A model generated the notes under the pieces. It ran no database searches. It worked only from the letters and a program-made list of their open reading frames with translations, and was not told where the DNA came from. Shown piece after piece: positions 26,905 through 34,652 of a stretch of DNA of 64,000 nt. Source of the DNA: AC-32 sp963821495 (GTDB lineage Bacteria; Actinomycetota; Thermoleophilia; Gaiellales; Gaiellaceae); contig CAWGEA010000003.1 in NCBI GenBank assembly GCA_963821495.1, positions 2,232,001-2,296,000 of the forward strand, read 5' to 3'. The translations under genes were made by a program, and so were the position numbers. Every line of letters begins with the position of its first letter. Within the stretch, counting starts at the first letter, position 1.

Positions 26905-27059
26905 ACCACACGCTGGAGCTGAACGAAGACGAGCTGCGGCTGCTGCAGGCGGCGCTGCACTCACATCTCGACGACTTCGGGCACGAGGAGGCCGACGTCC
27001 TGCGCAAGATCAAGGAGCTGCTCGCGAAGCTGCCTACGCCCGGCGTTCCCGACGAGTGA
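26901..27059 (+). CDS. Small helical protein, function unknown
   Basis: A 52-residue protein (MNHTLELNEDELRLLQAALH...), acidic and predicted fully helical. It starts at a TTG whose last two bases begin the cupin stop TGA, and it ends in GTGA shared with the next gene. The tight coupling on both sides, the absence of other frames and the amphipathic pattern support it as real. I recognise no family. Confidence 0.6.
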   Translation: MNHTLELNEDELRLLQAALHSHLDDFGHEEADVLRKIKELLAKLPTPGVPDE

Positions 27060-27283
27060 CGGTTCGGCTGCTGCTCTGGAACCTCGCAGACTCGAAGACG
27101 ACCCTCGACGAGCTGCGCGCGAAGCTGCCCGACCTGTCCGAGGGCGACCGCTGGATCTCGGACCCGGTCGGCGACCGCTTCGGCCTGATCTCGTTCTCCG
27201 GCGAGGACGAGCCGGCCGCCGAGGCGCGGGCGCTGATCGGCAAGGACCCCGAGATCGGCGAGGAGTTCGAGCTAGAGGACTAG
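27056..27283 (+). CDS. Small conserved protein, function unknown
   Basis: A 75-residue protein starting at GTG overlapping the previous stop by 4 bp. It reads RLLLWNLADSKTTLDELRAKLPDL, then DRFGLISFSGED, and ends in an acidic tail. I recall similar short proteins in Thermoleophilia without assigned function. Its 3' end overlaps the convergent FAD oxidoreductase by 12 bp. It is the last gene of the run begun by the carboxylase. Confidence 0.62.
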   Translation: MTVRLLLWNLADSKTTLDELRAKLPDLSEGDRWISDPVGDRFGLISFSGEDEPAAEARALIGKDPEIGEEFELED

Positions 27284-28321
27284 CGTCTCGGGGAAGCTCG
27301 CACCGCTCTCGAAGCGGTCGAGCCGGTACGGGCCGAGGTCGAGGCTCGGGCTTTCGCCGAGGATCTCCTCCGCCACCGCGCGGCCGACGGCCGGGGCCTG
27401 CATGAAGCCGTGGCCGCTGAAGCCACAGGCGGCGTAGACGCCGCCGGCGACCTCGCCGAGGATCGGGTGCGCGTCCGGGGTCATGTCGTAGAGGCCGGCC
27501 CAGGCGTCCTCGATCCTCGCCTCGGCAGCACCCGGGTAGCGGTGGTGGAGCCGCGCGAGACGGTCGTCGAAGAGCGATTCGTCGACGACCTCGTCGAAGC
27601 CCCAGCGCGGTTCGGGGTCGACCATCGCCAGCACGAGCCTCGAGCCGCGGCGGCGGAAGTGGAAGCCGCTCTCGGCCTCCAGCACCATCGGCAGCCGCTC
27701 GGGGAGGTCGAGCTCGCCGGTCGCCAGCAGCTGGCGGACGAGCGGGCGCACCGGCAGCTCCACGCCCCGCGCCTCCCCGACCTGTGCCGACCACGGCCCG
27801 CACGCGATCACCAGGGTGTCGGCCTCGAGCTTCGTCGCGTCGGAGCCCTCGCGCACCTCGAGGCCGAGCTTGGTCGCGCGGCGGACGAGCTCGCGGGTCA
27901 CCGCCGGCGGGTCGGCCGTGCCGTCGGTCTTGCAGATCACCGCGCCGAGGACGTCGTCGCCGCGCAGGCCCTCGACGACGGATGGGTCGGCCGTCTCGAC
28001 CGGGACGCCGAGCTCCTCCTGGATCGCGCGCCGCTCCTGGAGGGCGGCCAGACCGTCCTCGGTCGTGGCCACGAACAGGTAGCCGACCTGGTCGAAGAGC
28101 GGCGGGCCAAGCTCCTCGAAGAAGCGGATGCTCGCCTGTGCGAGCCGCACCTCCGCCGCGGTCGAGAATTGCTGCCGAACCCCGCCCATCGCCTTCGCCG
28201 TCGCCCCTCCCGCCACGCGTCCCCGGTCGGCGAGGACGACCTCACGGGCGCCGAGCGAGACCAGGTGGTACGCGACCGACGCGCCGATCGCGCCCGCGCC
28301 CGCTACGACGATTCGAGCCAC
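27272..28321 (-). CDS. FAD-dependent amino-acid oxidoreductase (DAO family)
   Basis: A 349-residue flavoenzyme starting at GTG with the FAD-binding Rossmann motif RIVVAGAGAIGASVAYHLV. It then has VLADRGRVAGGATAKAMGG, typical of D-amino-acid/sarcosine oxidase-like (DAO) proteins, and the C-terminal FAD segment YAACGFSGHGFMQAPAVG. The enzyme would oxidise a secondary or D-amino acid. Its start lies 19 bp inside the end of the DapA-family gene, so the two are coupled and probably act in one catabolic route. The substrate is not determinable here; an imino acid is suggested by its neighbour. Confidence 0.88.
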   Translation of the reverse strand: MARIVVAGAGAIGASVAYHLVSLGAREVVLADRGRVAGGATAKAMGGVRQQFSTAAEVRLAQASIRFFEELGPPLFDQVGYLFVATTEDGLAALQERRAIQEELGVPVETADPSVVEGLRGDDVLGAVICKTDGTADPPAVTRELVRRATKLGLEVREGSDATKLEADTLVIACGPWSAQVGEARGVELPVRPLVRQLLATGELDLPERLPMVLEAESGFHFRRRGSRLVLAMVDPEPRWGFDEVVDESLFDDRLARLHHRYPGAAEARIEDAWAGLYDMTPDAHPILGEVAGGVYAACGFSGHGFMQAPAVGRAVAEEILGESPSLDLGPYRLDRFESGASFPETLVL

Positions 28322-29130
28322 GCGTCCAGCTCGCGCTTCTCGCCCTCGTGCAGCCGCCGTAGGGGCGCGCGCACGTCCTCCCGCACCGGCACGCCGCGAC
28401 GGCCGAGGACGTACTTCGCGGCGGCCTGGAACGGGAAGCGGTCGAGCGCCGCGCGGAGGGCGCCGACGTCCCCGTCGCCCTCGCGGACGAGCGCGACGAC
28501 CCGCTCTGGGAAGACCGAGCCGAGGCCCGAGACCGCCCCGGCGGCGCCGCGCTCCAGGCCGGCGCCGACGAGCTCCTCGGCGCCGACGAACACGTCGAGC
28601 CCTTCGAGCAAGTACGGCTCCACCGCCTCGAACGGCCTGTCGGAGACCTTCAGGCCTGCGAAGTTCGGCGCCTGCTCGCGCAGCCGCTCGAGCACTGGCA
28701 CCGGCACCGCGTAGCCGCTGCGAGCCTTGAACTCGTAGACGTAGAAGGGCGTTGAGCCGGCCGCCTTCGCCGCGGCCGCGAGGTGGGCCAGCAGCGCCTC
28801 GTCGTCGAGCGCAAAGTACGGCGGCGAGATCACGGCCACCCCCGCAGCCCCGGCCGCGCCCGCGTGCTCGGCCAGCGCACAGGTCTCCGCCGTCGTCTGC
28901 GCGCCGCAATGGACGATCACCGGCAACGGCCCGGCCAGGAACAGCTCGGCCGCCCGGCGGCGCTCGGCCGCGGAGAGCAGGATCCCCTCCCCCGTCGTCC
29001 CGAGCGCGAGCGTCCCGTCGAGCCCGGCGGCGGCCAGGAACTCGAGGTAGGGCCCGAACGCCTCTTCGTCCAGGGCGGCGCCCTCGTCGCGGAGAGGCGT
29101 GACGGCGGCCGCGAGCGCTCCGCGCAACAT
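28303..29130 (-). CDS. Dihydrodipicolinate synthase/N-acetylneuraminate lyase family protein
   Basis: A 275-residue (beta/alpha)8 aldolase-family enzyme. GTTGEG (about 44-49) binds the keto-acid carboxylate, YVYEF (about 130-134) carries the tyrosine, and Lys about 161 (GLKVSD) forms the Schiff base. I use the ATG at 29128-29130; a TTG three codons upstream is also possible. Because it is fused by overlap to an amino-acid oxidoreductase rather than to lysine genes, it is more likely a catabolic lyase or deaminase than DapA of lysine synthesis. It is divergent from the enoyl-CoA hydratase gene. Confidence 0.87.
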   Translation of the reverse strand: MLRGALAAAVTPLRDEGAALDEEAFGPYLEFLAAAGLDGTLALGTTGEGILLSAAERRRAAELFLAGPLPVIVHCGAQTTAETCALAEHAGAAGAAGVAVISPPYFALDDEALLAHLAAAAKAAGSTPFYVYEFKARSGYAVPVPVLERLREQAPNFAGLKVSDRPFEAVEPYLLEGLDVFVGAEELVGAGLERGAAGAVSGLGSVFPERVVALVREGDGDVGALRAALDRFPFQAAAKYVLGRRGVPVREDVRAPLRRLHEGEKRELDAWLESS

Positions 29131-29156
29131 CGCGAGCAACTTTACGATGGAAATCG

Positions 29157-29915
29157 ATGCAGGCGCTGCGGGTCGAACAGGACGGCGATCTTCTCCGCGT
29201 CACGCTGGCGCGCCCGGACCGGCACAACGCGTTCGACGCGGAGCTGATCGAGGAGCTGACCGTGGCCTTCTCGGAGGTCGGCGACGACGTGCGCGCCGTG
29301 CTCCTCTCCGGCGAGGGCAAGAGCTTCTGCGCCGGGGCCGACGTCGACTGGATGCGGGGCTCGATCGAGCTCAGCTACGAGGGGAACGTCGCCGACGCGC
29401 GGCGGCTGCGGAAGATGCTGGAGACGATCGACTCGTGCCCCGCCCCGGTCGTGGCCCGCGTCCACGGGCACGCGCTCGGCGGCGGCTGCGGGCTCGTCGC
29501 GTGCTCCGACATCGTCGTCGCGGCTCCCGACACCGTGTTCGCGTTCTCCGAGGTGAAGCTCGGGATCATCCCGGCCGTGATCTCGCCGTTCGCGCTCGCG
29601 AAGATCGGCCCGAGCACGGCGCGGCGCTACTTCGTCACCGGCGAGCCGTTCGACGCCGGGACGGCGCTGCGGATCGGGCTCGTGCACGAGGTTGCCGAGG
29701 AGCTCGACGCGGCCGTCATGCGGATCGTCGGGCATCTGCGTAGCGCCGGCCCGGAGGCGGCGCGGCACGCGAAGAAGCTCGTCCTCGAACGTCCGGACGG
29801 CCTGGGCACCGAGCGCCGCATCGCCCAGCGCCGCACGAGCGACGAGGGCCAGGAGGGCCTGCGGGCCTTCCTCGAGAAGCGCGACCCGTCGTGGGTGTCG
29901 AAAAGCTCCTCGTAG
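29157..29915 (+). CDS. Enoyl-CoA hydratase/isomerase, probably methylglutaconyl-CoA hydratase-like
   Basis: A 252-residue crotonase-fold protein. CoA oxyanion-hole motifs are SFCAGADVDWM and ARVHGHALGGGCGLVACSDIV; the catalytic glutamate region FAFSEVKLGIIPAVISPF is present. The EVKLGIIPAVISPF stretch resembles methylglutaconyl-CoA hydratases, which act right after methylcrotonyl-CoA carboxylase in leucine breakdown. The stop lies 25 bp inside the start of the biotin carboxylase gene, giving coupled expression and supporting that pathway. Confidence 0.88.
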   Translation: MQALRVEQDGDLLRVTLARPDRHNAFDAELIEELTVAFSEVGDDVRAVLLSGEGKSFCAGADVDWMRGSIELSYEGNVADARRLRKMLETIDSCPAPVVARVHGHALGGGCGLVACSDIVVAAPDTVFAFSEVKLGIIPAVISPFALAKIGPSTARRYFVTGEPFDAGTALRIGLVHEVAEELDAAVMRIVGHLRSAGPEAARHAKKLVLERPDGLGTERRIAQRRTSDEGQEGLRAFLEKRDPSWVSKSSS

Positions 29916-31501
29916 CCAACCGCGGCGAGATCGCGCTGCGGGTGTTCCGCGCATGCCGCGAGCTCGGGATCGCGACCGTCGCCGTCGCGCCGGAGGACGA
30001 CGCGGGGTCGCTGCACGCGCGCTCGGCCGACGAGACCGTGCGCATCTCGTCCTACCTCGACGCCGCCGAGCACATCCGCGCCGCCCGGGAGAGCGGCGCC
30101 GACGCCGTCCATCCCGGCTACGGCTTCCTGGCCGAGAACGCGGACTTCGCAGAGGCTGTCGGGGCCGCGGGGCTGACGTGGGTAGGGCCTCCACCGGAAG
30201 CGTTGCGGGCCGGCGGCGACAAGCTCGAGGCGAAACGCCTGGCGCGGGAGGCCGGCGTGCCCGTCGTACCGCAGGGCGAGCCCGAGGAGGTCGGCTTCCC
30301 GCTGATGGTCAAGGCGGCCGCGGGCGGCGGCGGGCGCGGGATGCGCGTCGTGCGCGAGCCGGCGGAGCTCGAAGAGGCACTCGCGGCCGCACGGCGCGAG
30401 GCGAAGGCCGCCTTCGGCGATGACCGCGTCTTCTGCGAGCGCTACGTCGAGCGGCCCCGCCACGTCGAGATCCAGCTCCTCGGGGACTCCCATGGCACCA
30501 TCGTCGCGCTCGGGGAGCGCGAATGCTCCGTGCAGCGCCGCCATCAGAAGGTGCTCGAGGAGGCGCCCTCCCCCGCCCTCGATCCCGAGCTGCGGGCGCG
30601 GATGGGCGAGGCAGCAGTCGCCTTCGCGCACGCGATCGGCTACCGCAGCGCCGGCACGGCCGAGTTCATGCTCGACGGGCGCGACTTCTGGTTCCTGGAG
30701 CTGAACGGGCGCATCCAGGTCGAGCACCCCGTCACGGAGCTCGTCTCGGGCGCGGATCTCGTCGCCGAGCAGATCCGCATCGCGCAGGGCGAGCCGCTGC
30801 AGGCCGAGCCGCGCCTCGTCGGGCACGCGGTCGAGGTGCGGCTGTACGCGGAGGACCCGAAGACGTTCCTGCCGCAGACGGGCCGTCTCGAGCGGCTGCG
30901 GCTACCGGCGTCGGTCCGGGTGGATGCCGGGGTCGAGGAGGGCGACGAGGTCGGAACGTCGTACGACCCGCTGATCGCGAAGCTGATCGCGCACGGCTCG
31001 ACGCGCGAGGACGCGCTCGACCGGCTCGCGCGGGCGCTCGCGCAGACGGAGGTGGCCGGGGTCGTCACCAATCTGTCCTTCCTGCGCTGGCTCGTGGCCC
31101 ACCCCGCGCTGCGCGCCGGCGAGACGACGACCGCCTTCCTCACCGAGCACCCGCCGCTCTCGGCGCCGCCGCTGCGCCTGCCGGACCGCCCGTGGCGCGG
31201 CGGCTTCCGGCTCAACCTGCCCCCGCCTCCGCCCGCCCCGCCGCCCGATGCCGAGGCCTCGATCGATCACGGCGGTGCGCACGAGCAGAGCTCGCTGACG
31301 GCGCCCATGCCCGGGACGGTCATCCGCGTCCTGGTCAGCGAGGGCGACGCCGTGCAGCCGCGGCAGCCGCTCGTCGTGCTCGAGGCGATGAAGATGGAGA
31401 CGCCGATCGTCTCCCCCTACGAGGCCGAGGTGCGCGCCGTCCACGTGCGGGAGGGCGACCAGGTGGCCGGCGGGACCGTCCTCCTGGAGCTGGAGGAGTG
31501 A
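29891..31501 (+). CDS. Biotin carboxylase/biotin carrier protein, acyl-CoA carboxylase alpha subunit
   Basis: A 536-residue fusion. Residues 1-440 are biotin carboxylase (KLLVANRGEIALRVFRA; ATP-grasp KAAAGGGGRGMRVV; ERECSVQRRHQK; IQVEHPVTE), then a proline-rich linker (PPPPPAPPP) and a biotin carrier domain with EAMKMETPI, where Lys is biotinylated. It would carboxylate biotin with ATP and bicarbonate for the beta subunit at 24986. At 536 residues it is shorter than usual methylcrotonyl-CoA carboxylase alpha chains (about 650) and seems to lack the intervening BT domain. The usual MNTRLQVEH is LNGRIQVEH here. The start is a GTG inside the hydratase gene. Confidence 0.9.
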   Translation: MGVEKLLVANRGEIALRVFRACRELGIATVAVAPEDDAGSLHARSADETVRISSYLDAAEHIRAARESGADAVHPGYGFLAENADFAEAVGAAGLTWVGPPPEALRAGGDKLEAKRLAREAGVPVVPQGEPEEVGFPLMVKAAAGGGGRGMRVVREPAELEEALAAARREAKAAFGDDRVFCERYVERPRHVEIQLLGDSHGTIVALGERECSVQRRHQKVLEEAPSPALDPELRARMGEAAVAFAHAIGYRSAGTAEFMLDGRDFWFLELNGRIQVEHPVTELVSGADLVAEQIRIAQGEPLQAEPRLVGHAVEVRLYAEDPKTFLPQTGRLERLRLPASVRVDAGVEEGDEVGTSYDPLIAKLIAHGSTREDALDRLARALAQTEVAGVVTNLSFLRWLVAHPALRAGETTTAFLTEHPPLSAPPLRLPDRPWRGGFRLNLPPPPPAPPPDAEASIDHGGAHEQSSLTAPMPGTVIRVLVSEGDAVQPRQPLVVLEAMKMETPIVSPYEAEVRAVHVREGDQVAGGTVLLELEE

Positions 31502-31810
31502 CTAGAAGAGCTTCTGAAGCTTCATCGCCTGGCCCATGTCCCCCTTGACCTTCAGCTTGCCGGACATGTAGGCCGCGGTGGGATTCTGCTCGCCGTTGGC
31601 GATCTTCAGGAACGTCTCCGAGGAGGTCGAGATCGTGCAGTCGGCCTCGCCCCCGTCCTCGGTCACGGTGACCTTGCCGTCGTCGACGTCCACGAGCCAC
31701 GAGCCGGCGCCGTCGATGTCGAACGTGTAGCGCGCGGTCATCCCCGCCGCCTTGGCCGGGTCGATGCGTGACTCCAGCGTCTCGAAGAACTCTCTCGGGC
31801 TCTCTGGCAT
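31502..31810 (-). CDS. SCP2 sterol/lipid-binding domain protein
   Basis: A 102-residue single-domain SCP2-like protein (PREFFETLESRIDP; YTFDIDGAGSWLVDV; CTISTSSETFLKIANGEQNPTAAYMSGKLKVKGDMGQAMKLQ). Such proteins bind fatty acids, acyl-CoAs or sterols in a hydrophobic tunnel. Its setting among acyl-CoA catabolic genes fits lipid handling. It abuts the convergent carboxylase (stops adjacent) and is 10 bp downstream of the MFS gene on its own strand. Confidence 0.9.
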   Translation of the reverse strand: MPESPREFFETLESRIDPAKAAGMTARYTFDIDGAGSWLVDVDDGKVTVTEDGGEADCTISTSSETFLKIANGEQNPTAAYMSGKLKVKGDMGQAMKLQKLF

Positions 31811-31820
31811 CGGCGCGAGA

Positions 31821-32996
31821 TTACAGAACCGGCTCGGGCTCGAGGCGGCGGTGCGGACGCGTCGAGGGCAGCGCCGCCGCGAGCGCGACGGCCACCAGCG
31901 GTGCGGCGGCGGCCGCGTACATCGCCGCGCGCAGGTCGACGGAGTCCGCGAGCGCGCCGAGGGCGACGGCCGCGATCCCGCCCAGGCCGATCGAGAGGCC
32001 GATCGAGAGCCCGGAGGCCATCCCGATCCGCGAAGGGAGGTACTCCTGGCTCATCACCATCGTCACGCCGAAGGTGCTGATCACGGAGACGCCGACGAAG
32101 GCGAGCGCGATCGCGCCGGGCACTCCGCCGACGGCCACGTAGACGAAGATCAGCGGCGCGGTCGCGACGCAGTTCGCCAGCAGCACCGGCTTGCGGCCGA
32201 AGCGGTCGGCGAGCGGGCCCGCGGCGAGCGTCCCCACGCCGCCGGCGAGCAGCATCAGCGAGAGCAGGTGCGCACCGTGCGCCTTCGAATGGCCGAGCGA
32301 GACCTCCCAGAGCGGCACGAAGGTGATCAGGCCGAACCAGGCCACGCTGCGAAAGGCGATCACGCCGAGCAACAGCGCGAGCGCGCCGGGCCGGTCCTCG
32401 CCGCCCGCCGCCGCGGGCCCGCCGGGCTTCGGCGCGAACCCGGCGAGAAACGGCATGGCGAGGAGCAGCGCGCCGGCGACCGCGAGCACCGGCAGCGCCA
32501 GCAGCAGCCCGCCGGTGAGGCCGAGCGCGAGCACGAGAGGCGTCGTCGCCGTCGGGCCGAGCGCGTAGCCGACGTTGCCGCCGATCGAGAAGAGGCTCAT
32601 GCCGCTCGCCCGCTTGCTCCCGCTCGCGTAGGCCGCGAACTTCGAGCCCTCCGGGTGGAACGCGGCGACGCCGAGGCCCGAGACGACGACCAGGAGGAGC
32701 ACGAGCCAGTACGCGGGCGCCGCCGCCGCGAGTGCGATCCCGATTCCCGCGAGCGCCACGCCGGCGGGGAGCAGCCAGATCGCGCCCCTGCGGTCGGACC
32801 ACGCGCCAAACAGCGGCTGGATGAGCGACGAGGAGGCCGTCGACGCGAGCATCACGGCGGCCGCAAGCGTGTACGAGAGGCCGAAGCGGTCGACGAGGAA
32901 CGGCAGCAGCGCCGGCAGCGCACCGTTGGCGAAGTCCGTCGCGAAATGGCCGGCCGAGAGCGCCGCCATCGCCCGCCTGTCGAGCTCCGTGCGCAC
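31821..32996 (-). CDS. MFS transporter, fosmidomycin-resistance (Fsr) like
   Basis: A 391-residue, 12-helix MFS protein. Near the N terminus it reads AALSAGHFATDFANGALPALLPFLV, the Fsr-type start with HxxxDxxxG and P; then motif A-like FGAWSDRRG and a GLGVAAFHPEGSKFA segment, both usual in Fsr proteins. It is probably an exporter of a small molecule; substrate unknown. It is followed 10 bp later by the SCP2 gene and is divergent from the FAD oxidoreductase at 33104. Confidence 0.88.
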   Translation of the reverse strand: MRTELDRRAMAALSAGHFATDFANGALPALLPFLVDRFGLSYTLAAAVMLASTASSSLIQPLFGAWSDRRGAIWLLPAGVALAGIGIALAAAAPAYWLVLLLVVVSGLGVAAFHPEGSKFAAYASGSKRASGMSLFSIGGNVGYALGPTATTPLVLALGLTGGLLLALPVLAVAGALLLAMPFLAGFAPKPGGPAAAGGEDRPGALALLLGVIAFRSVAWFGLITFVPLWEVSLGHSKAHGAHLLSLMLLAGGVGTLAAGPLADRFGRKPVLLANCVATAPLIFVYVAVGGVPGAIALAFVGVSVISTFGVTMVMSQEYLPSRIGMASGLSIGLSIGLGGIAAVALGALADSVDLRAAMYAAAAAPLVAVALAAALPSTRPHRRLEPEPVL

Positions 32997-33103
32997 GGTG
33001 CGAGACTAGCTGCGGAAAACCCCGCACCCGGATCAGGGATCATGCCGATGAAGGCCCCGCAGAGAGCACCCCACACTGCCGGCAACGACGGGAGGTGGAC
33101 GAC

Positions 33104-34309
33104 ATGGAAGGCGCGCGCAGCAAAGTCCTGATCGTCGGCGGCGGCGTGGCCGCGCTCGAGGCAACACTGGCGCTGCACGAGCTGGCGCCGGAGCTCGTGG
33201 AGGTCGAGCTCGTCGCACCTGAGCAGAACTTCGTCTACCGGCCGCTGCTCGTCGCCGAGCCGTTCGGCCCTGGACAGGTTCGGACGTTCCCGCTGCGCCG
33301 GCTCGCGGAAGGGGCGGGCGCCACCTTCACCGAGGCGATCGTCACCGGCGTCGACTCCGACGAGCACGTCGTCCGCACCGCGGCGGGCGACGAGCTGCCC
33401 TTCGACCTGCTCCTGCTCGCGCCGGGCGCCGTGCCCGTCGCGGCCGTCACGGGCGCCCTCTGCTTCCGCGGCCCGACCGAGGCGGCCGCGCTCAGGCAGT
33501 TCCTCGACGACGCGTCGACGGGGTCGATCGACCGGATGACGTTCGCCGTGCCCGCGGGCGCGAGCTGGACACTGCCCCTCTACGAACTCGCGCTGCAGGC
33601 CCGGTCGTACCTCGTCGACGAGGGCGCCGTCGGCGTCTCGATCGCGATCGTGACACCGGAGGACGCACCGCTCGCGCTCTTCGGCGGCACGGCGAGCGAC
33701 GCGGTGCGCGAGCTGCTGGAGACACGCGGGATCGAGCTGTCGGTCTCGACGACCCCGCTCGCGTTCGCCGAGGGCGGCCTCTCGGTCGCGCCGACCGGGG
33801 TCCTCCCCACCGATCGGGTCGTCGCGCTGCCGCGGCTCGAGGGACCGCGGCTCGCAGGCGTGATCCACGACGCGAACGGCTTCATCCCGACCGACGACCA
33901 CGGGCAGGTCGCCGACGAGATCGACGTCTGGGCCGCCGGCGACGCCACGCGCTTCCCGCTCAAGCAGGGCGGCATCGCCGCCCAGCAGGCCGACGCGGTC
34001 GCCGAGGCGATCGCCGCCCGCGCCGGCGCGCCACTCGAGCCGCGCCCGTTCCGGCCGGTGCTGCGCGGGCTGCTGCTGACTGGTATGGCGCCGCGCTTCC
34101 TACGCGCCGAAGCCGGCACGGCGACCTCCGCGATCGACACCGAGCCGCTCTGGTGGCCGCCGGCGAAGATCGTCGGCCGCTACCTCGCGCCGTTCCTTGC
34201 CAAGCACCTCGGGCTCTCCAAGGTCCTGCCAGACGCCGCTCGGGCCGCGGCGCTGCCCGTCGAGGTCGAGCTGACCGCGACGAGCCATGGAACCTGGTCG
34301 GAGATGTAG
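33104..34309 (+). CDS. FAD-dependent NAD(P)H/sulfide:quinone-type oxidoreductase
   Basis: A 401-residue pyridine-nucleotide-disulfide-fold flavoprotein with KVLIVGGGVAALEATLAL at the N terminus and VWAAGDATRFPLKQGGIAAQQADAVAE near the C terminus, the second FAD motif of NDH-2 and SQR proteins. The CxxC/Cys residues of true SQR are not evident (only one Cys, ALCFRGP), and the central NAD-binding GxGxxG is degenerate (VPAGASWTLP), so electron donor and acceptor are uncertain. The ATG at 33104 has GGGAGG nine bases upstream. Possibly membrane-associated through its C-terminal amphipathic part (about 350-380). Confidence 0.85.
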   Translation: MEGARSKVLIVGGGVAALEATLALHELAPELVEVELVAPEQNFVYRPLLVAEPFGPGQVRTFPLRRLAEGAGATFTEAIVTGVDSDEHVVRTAAGDELPFDLLLLAPGAVPVAAVTGALCFRGPTEAAALRQFLDDASTGSIDRMTFAVPAGASWTLPLYELALQARSYLVDEGAVGVSIAIVTPEDAPLALFGGTASDAVRELLETRGIELSVSTTPLAFAEGGLSVAPTGVLPTDRVVALPRLEGPRLAGVIHDANGFIPTDDHGQVADEIDVWAAGDATRFPLKQGGIAAQQADAVAEAIAARAGAPLEPRPFRPVLRGLLLTGMAPRFLRAEAGTATSAIDTEPLWWPPAKIVGRYLAPFLAKHLGLSKVLPDAARAAALPVEVELTATSHGTWSEM

Positions 34310-34564
34310 CTAGGCCGCGGCGTGGGCCGGCTGTGCCGGCGGCAGGTGACGGTCGATCAGCGCGTGCCCGAGCTCCCACTGCGCGCGGGCGATCTGGAGG
34401 CGGTTGCGCTCCAGGGCAGACTCGCCCGCGCCGCCCTCGCGGAGTCGCTGCCGCTCGGCGACCAGCTGCGCGATCCGCGCCTCGAGCTCGTCAGCGCTCG
34501 CAGGAGTCCGGCTCCGCCGAAAGCGGGCCGGTCGCAGGTGTCGAAGTGACGTGCCGCTCGTCAC
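34310..34564 (-). CDS. Small coiled-coil protein, function unknown
   Basis: An 84-residue product from GTG at 34562-34564; an ATG at 34609 would add 15 basic residues. The C-terminal part ADELEARIAQLVAERQRLR and ERNRLQIARAQWELGHALI is a helical hairpin that I recall as a conserved short family in Thermoleophilia. It begins 88 bp from the divergent aminopeptidase gene and its stop abuts that of the convergent oxidoreductase. No function is known. Confidence 0.6.
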   Translation of the reverse strand: MTSGTSLRHLRPARFRRSRTPASADELEARIAQLVAERQRLREGGAGESALERNRLQIARAQWELGHALIDRHLPPAQPAHAAA

Positions 34565-34652
34565 CAGACCTCTATCGGCACGACGGCGCCGGAGGCGTAT
34601 CCCCCTCATGCGGCCGCAGCCTACGGAGGTGGTCGGCTAGCATCGCGCCGCC

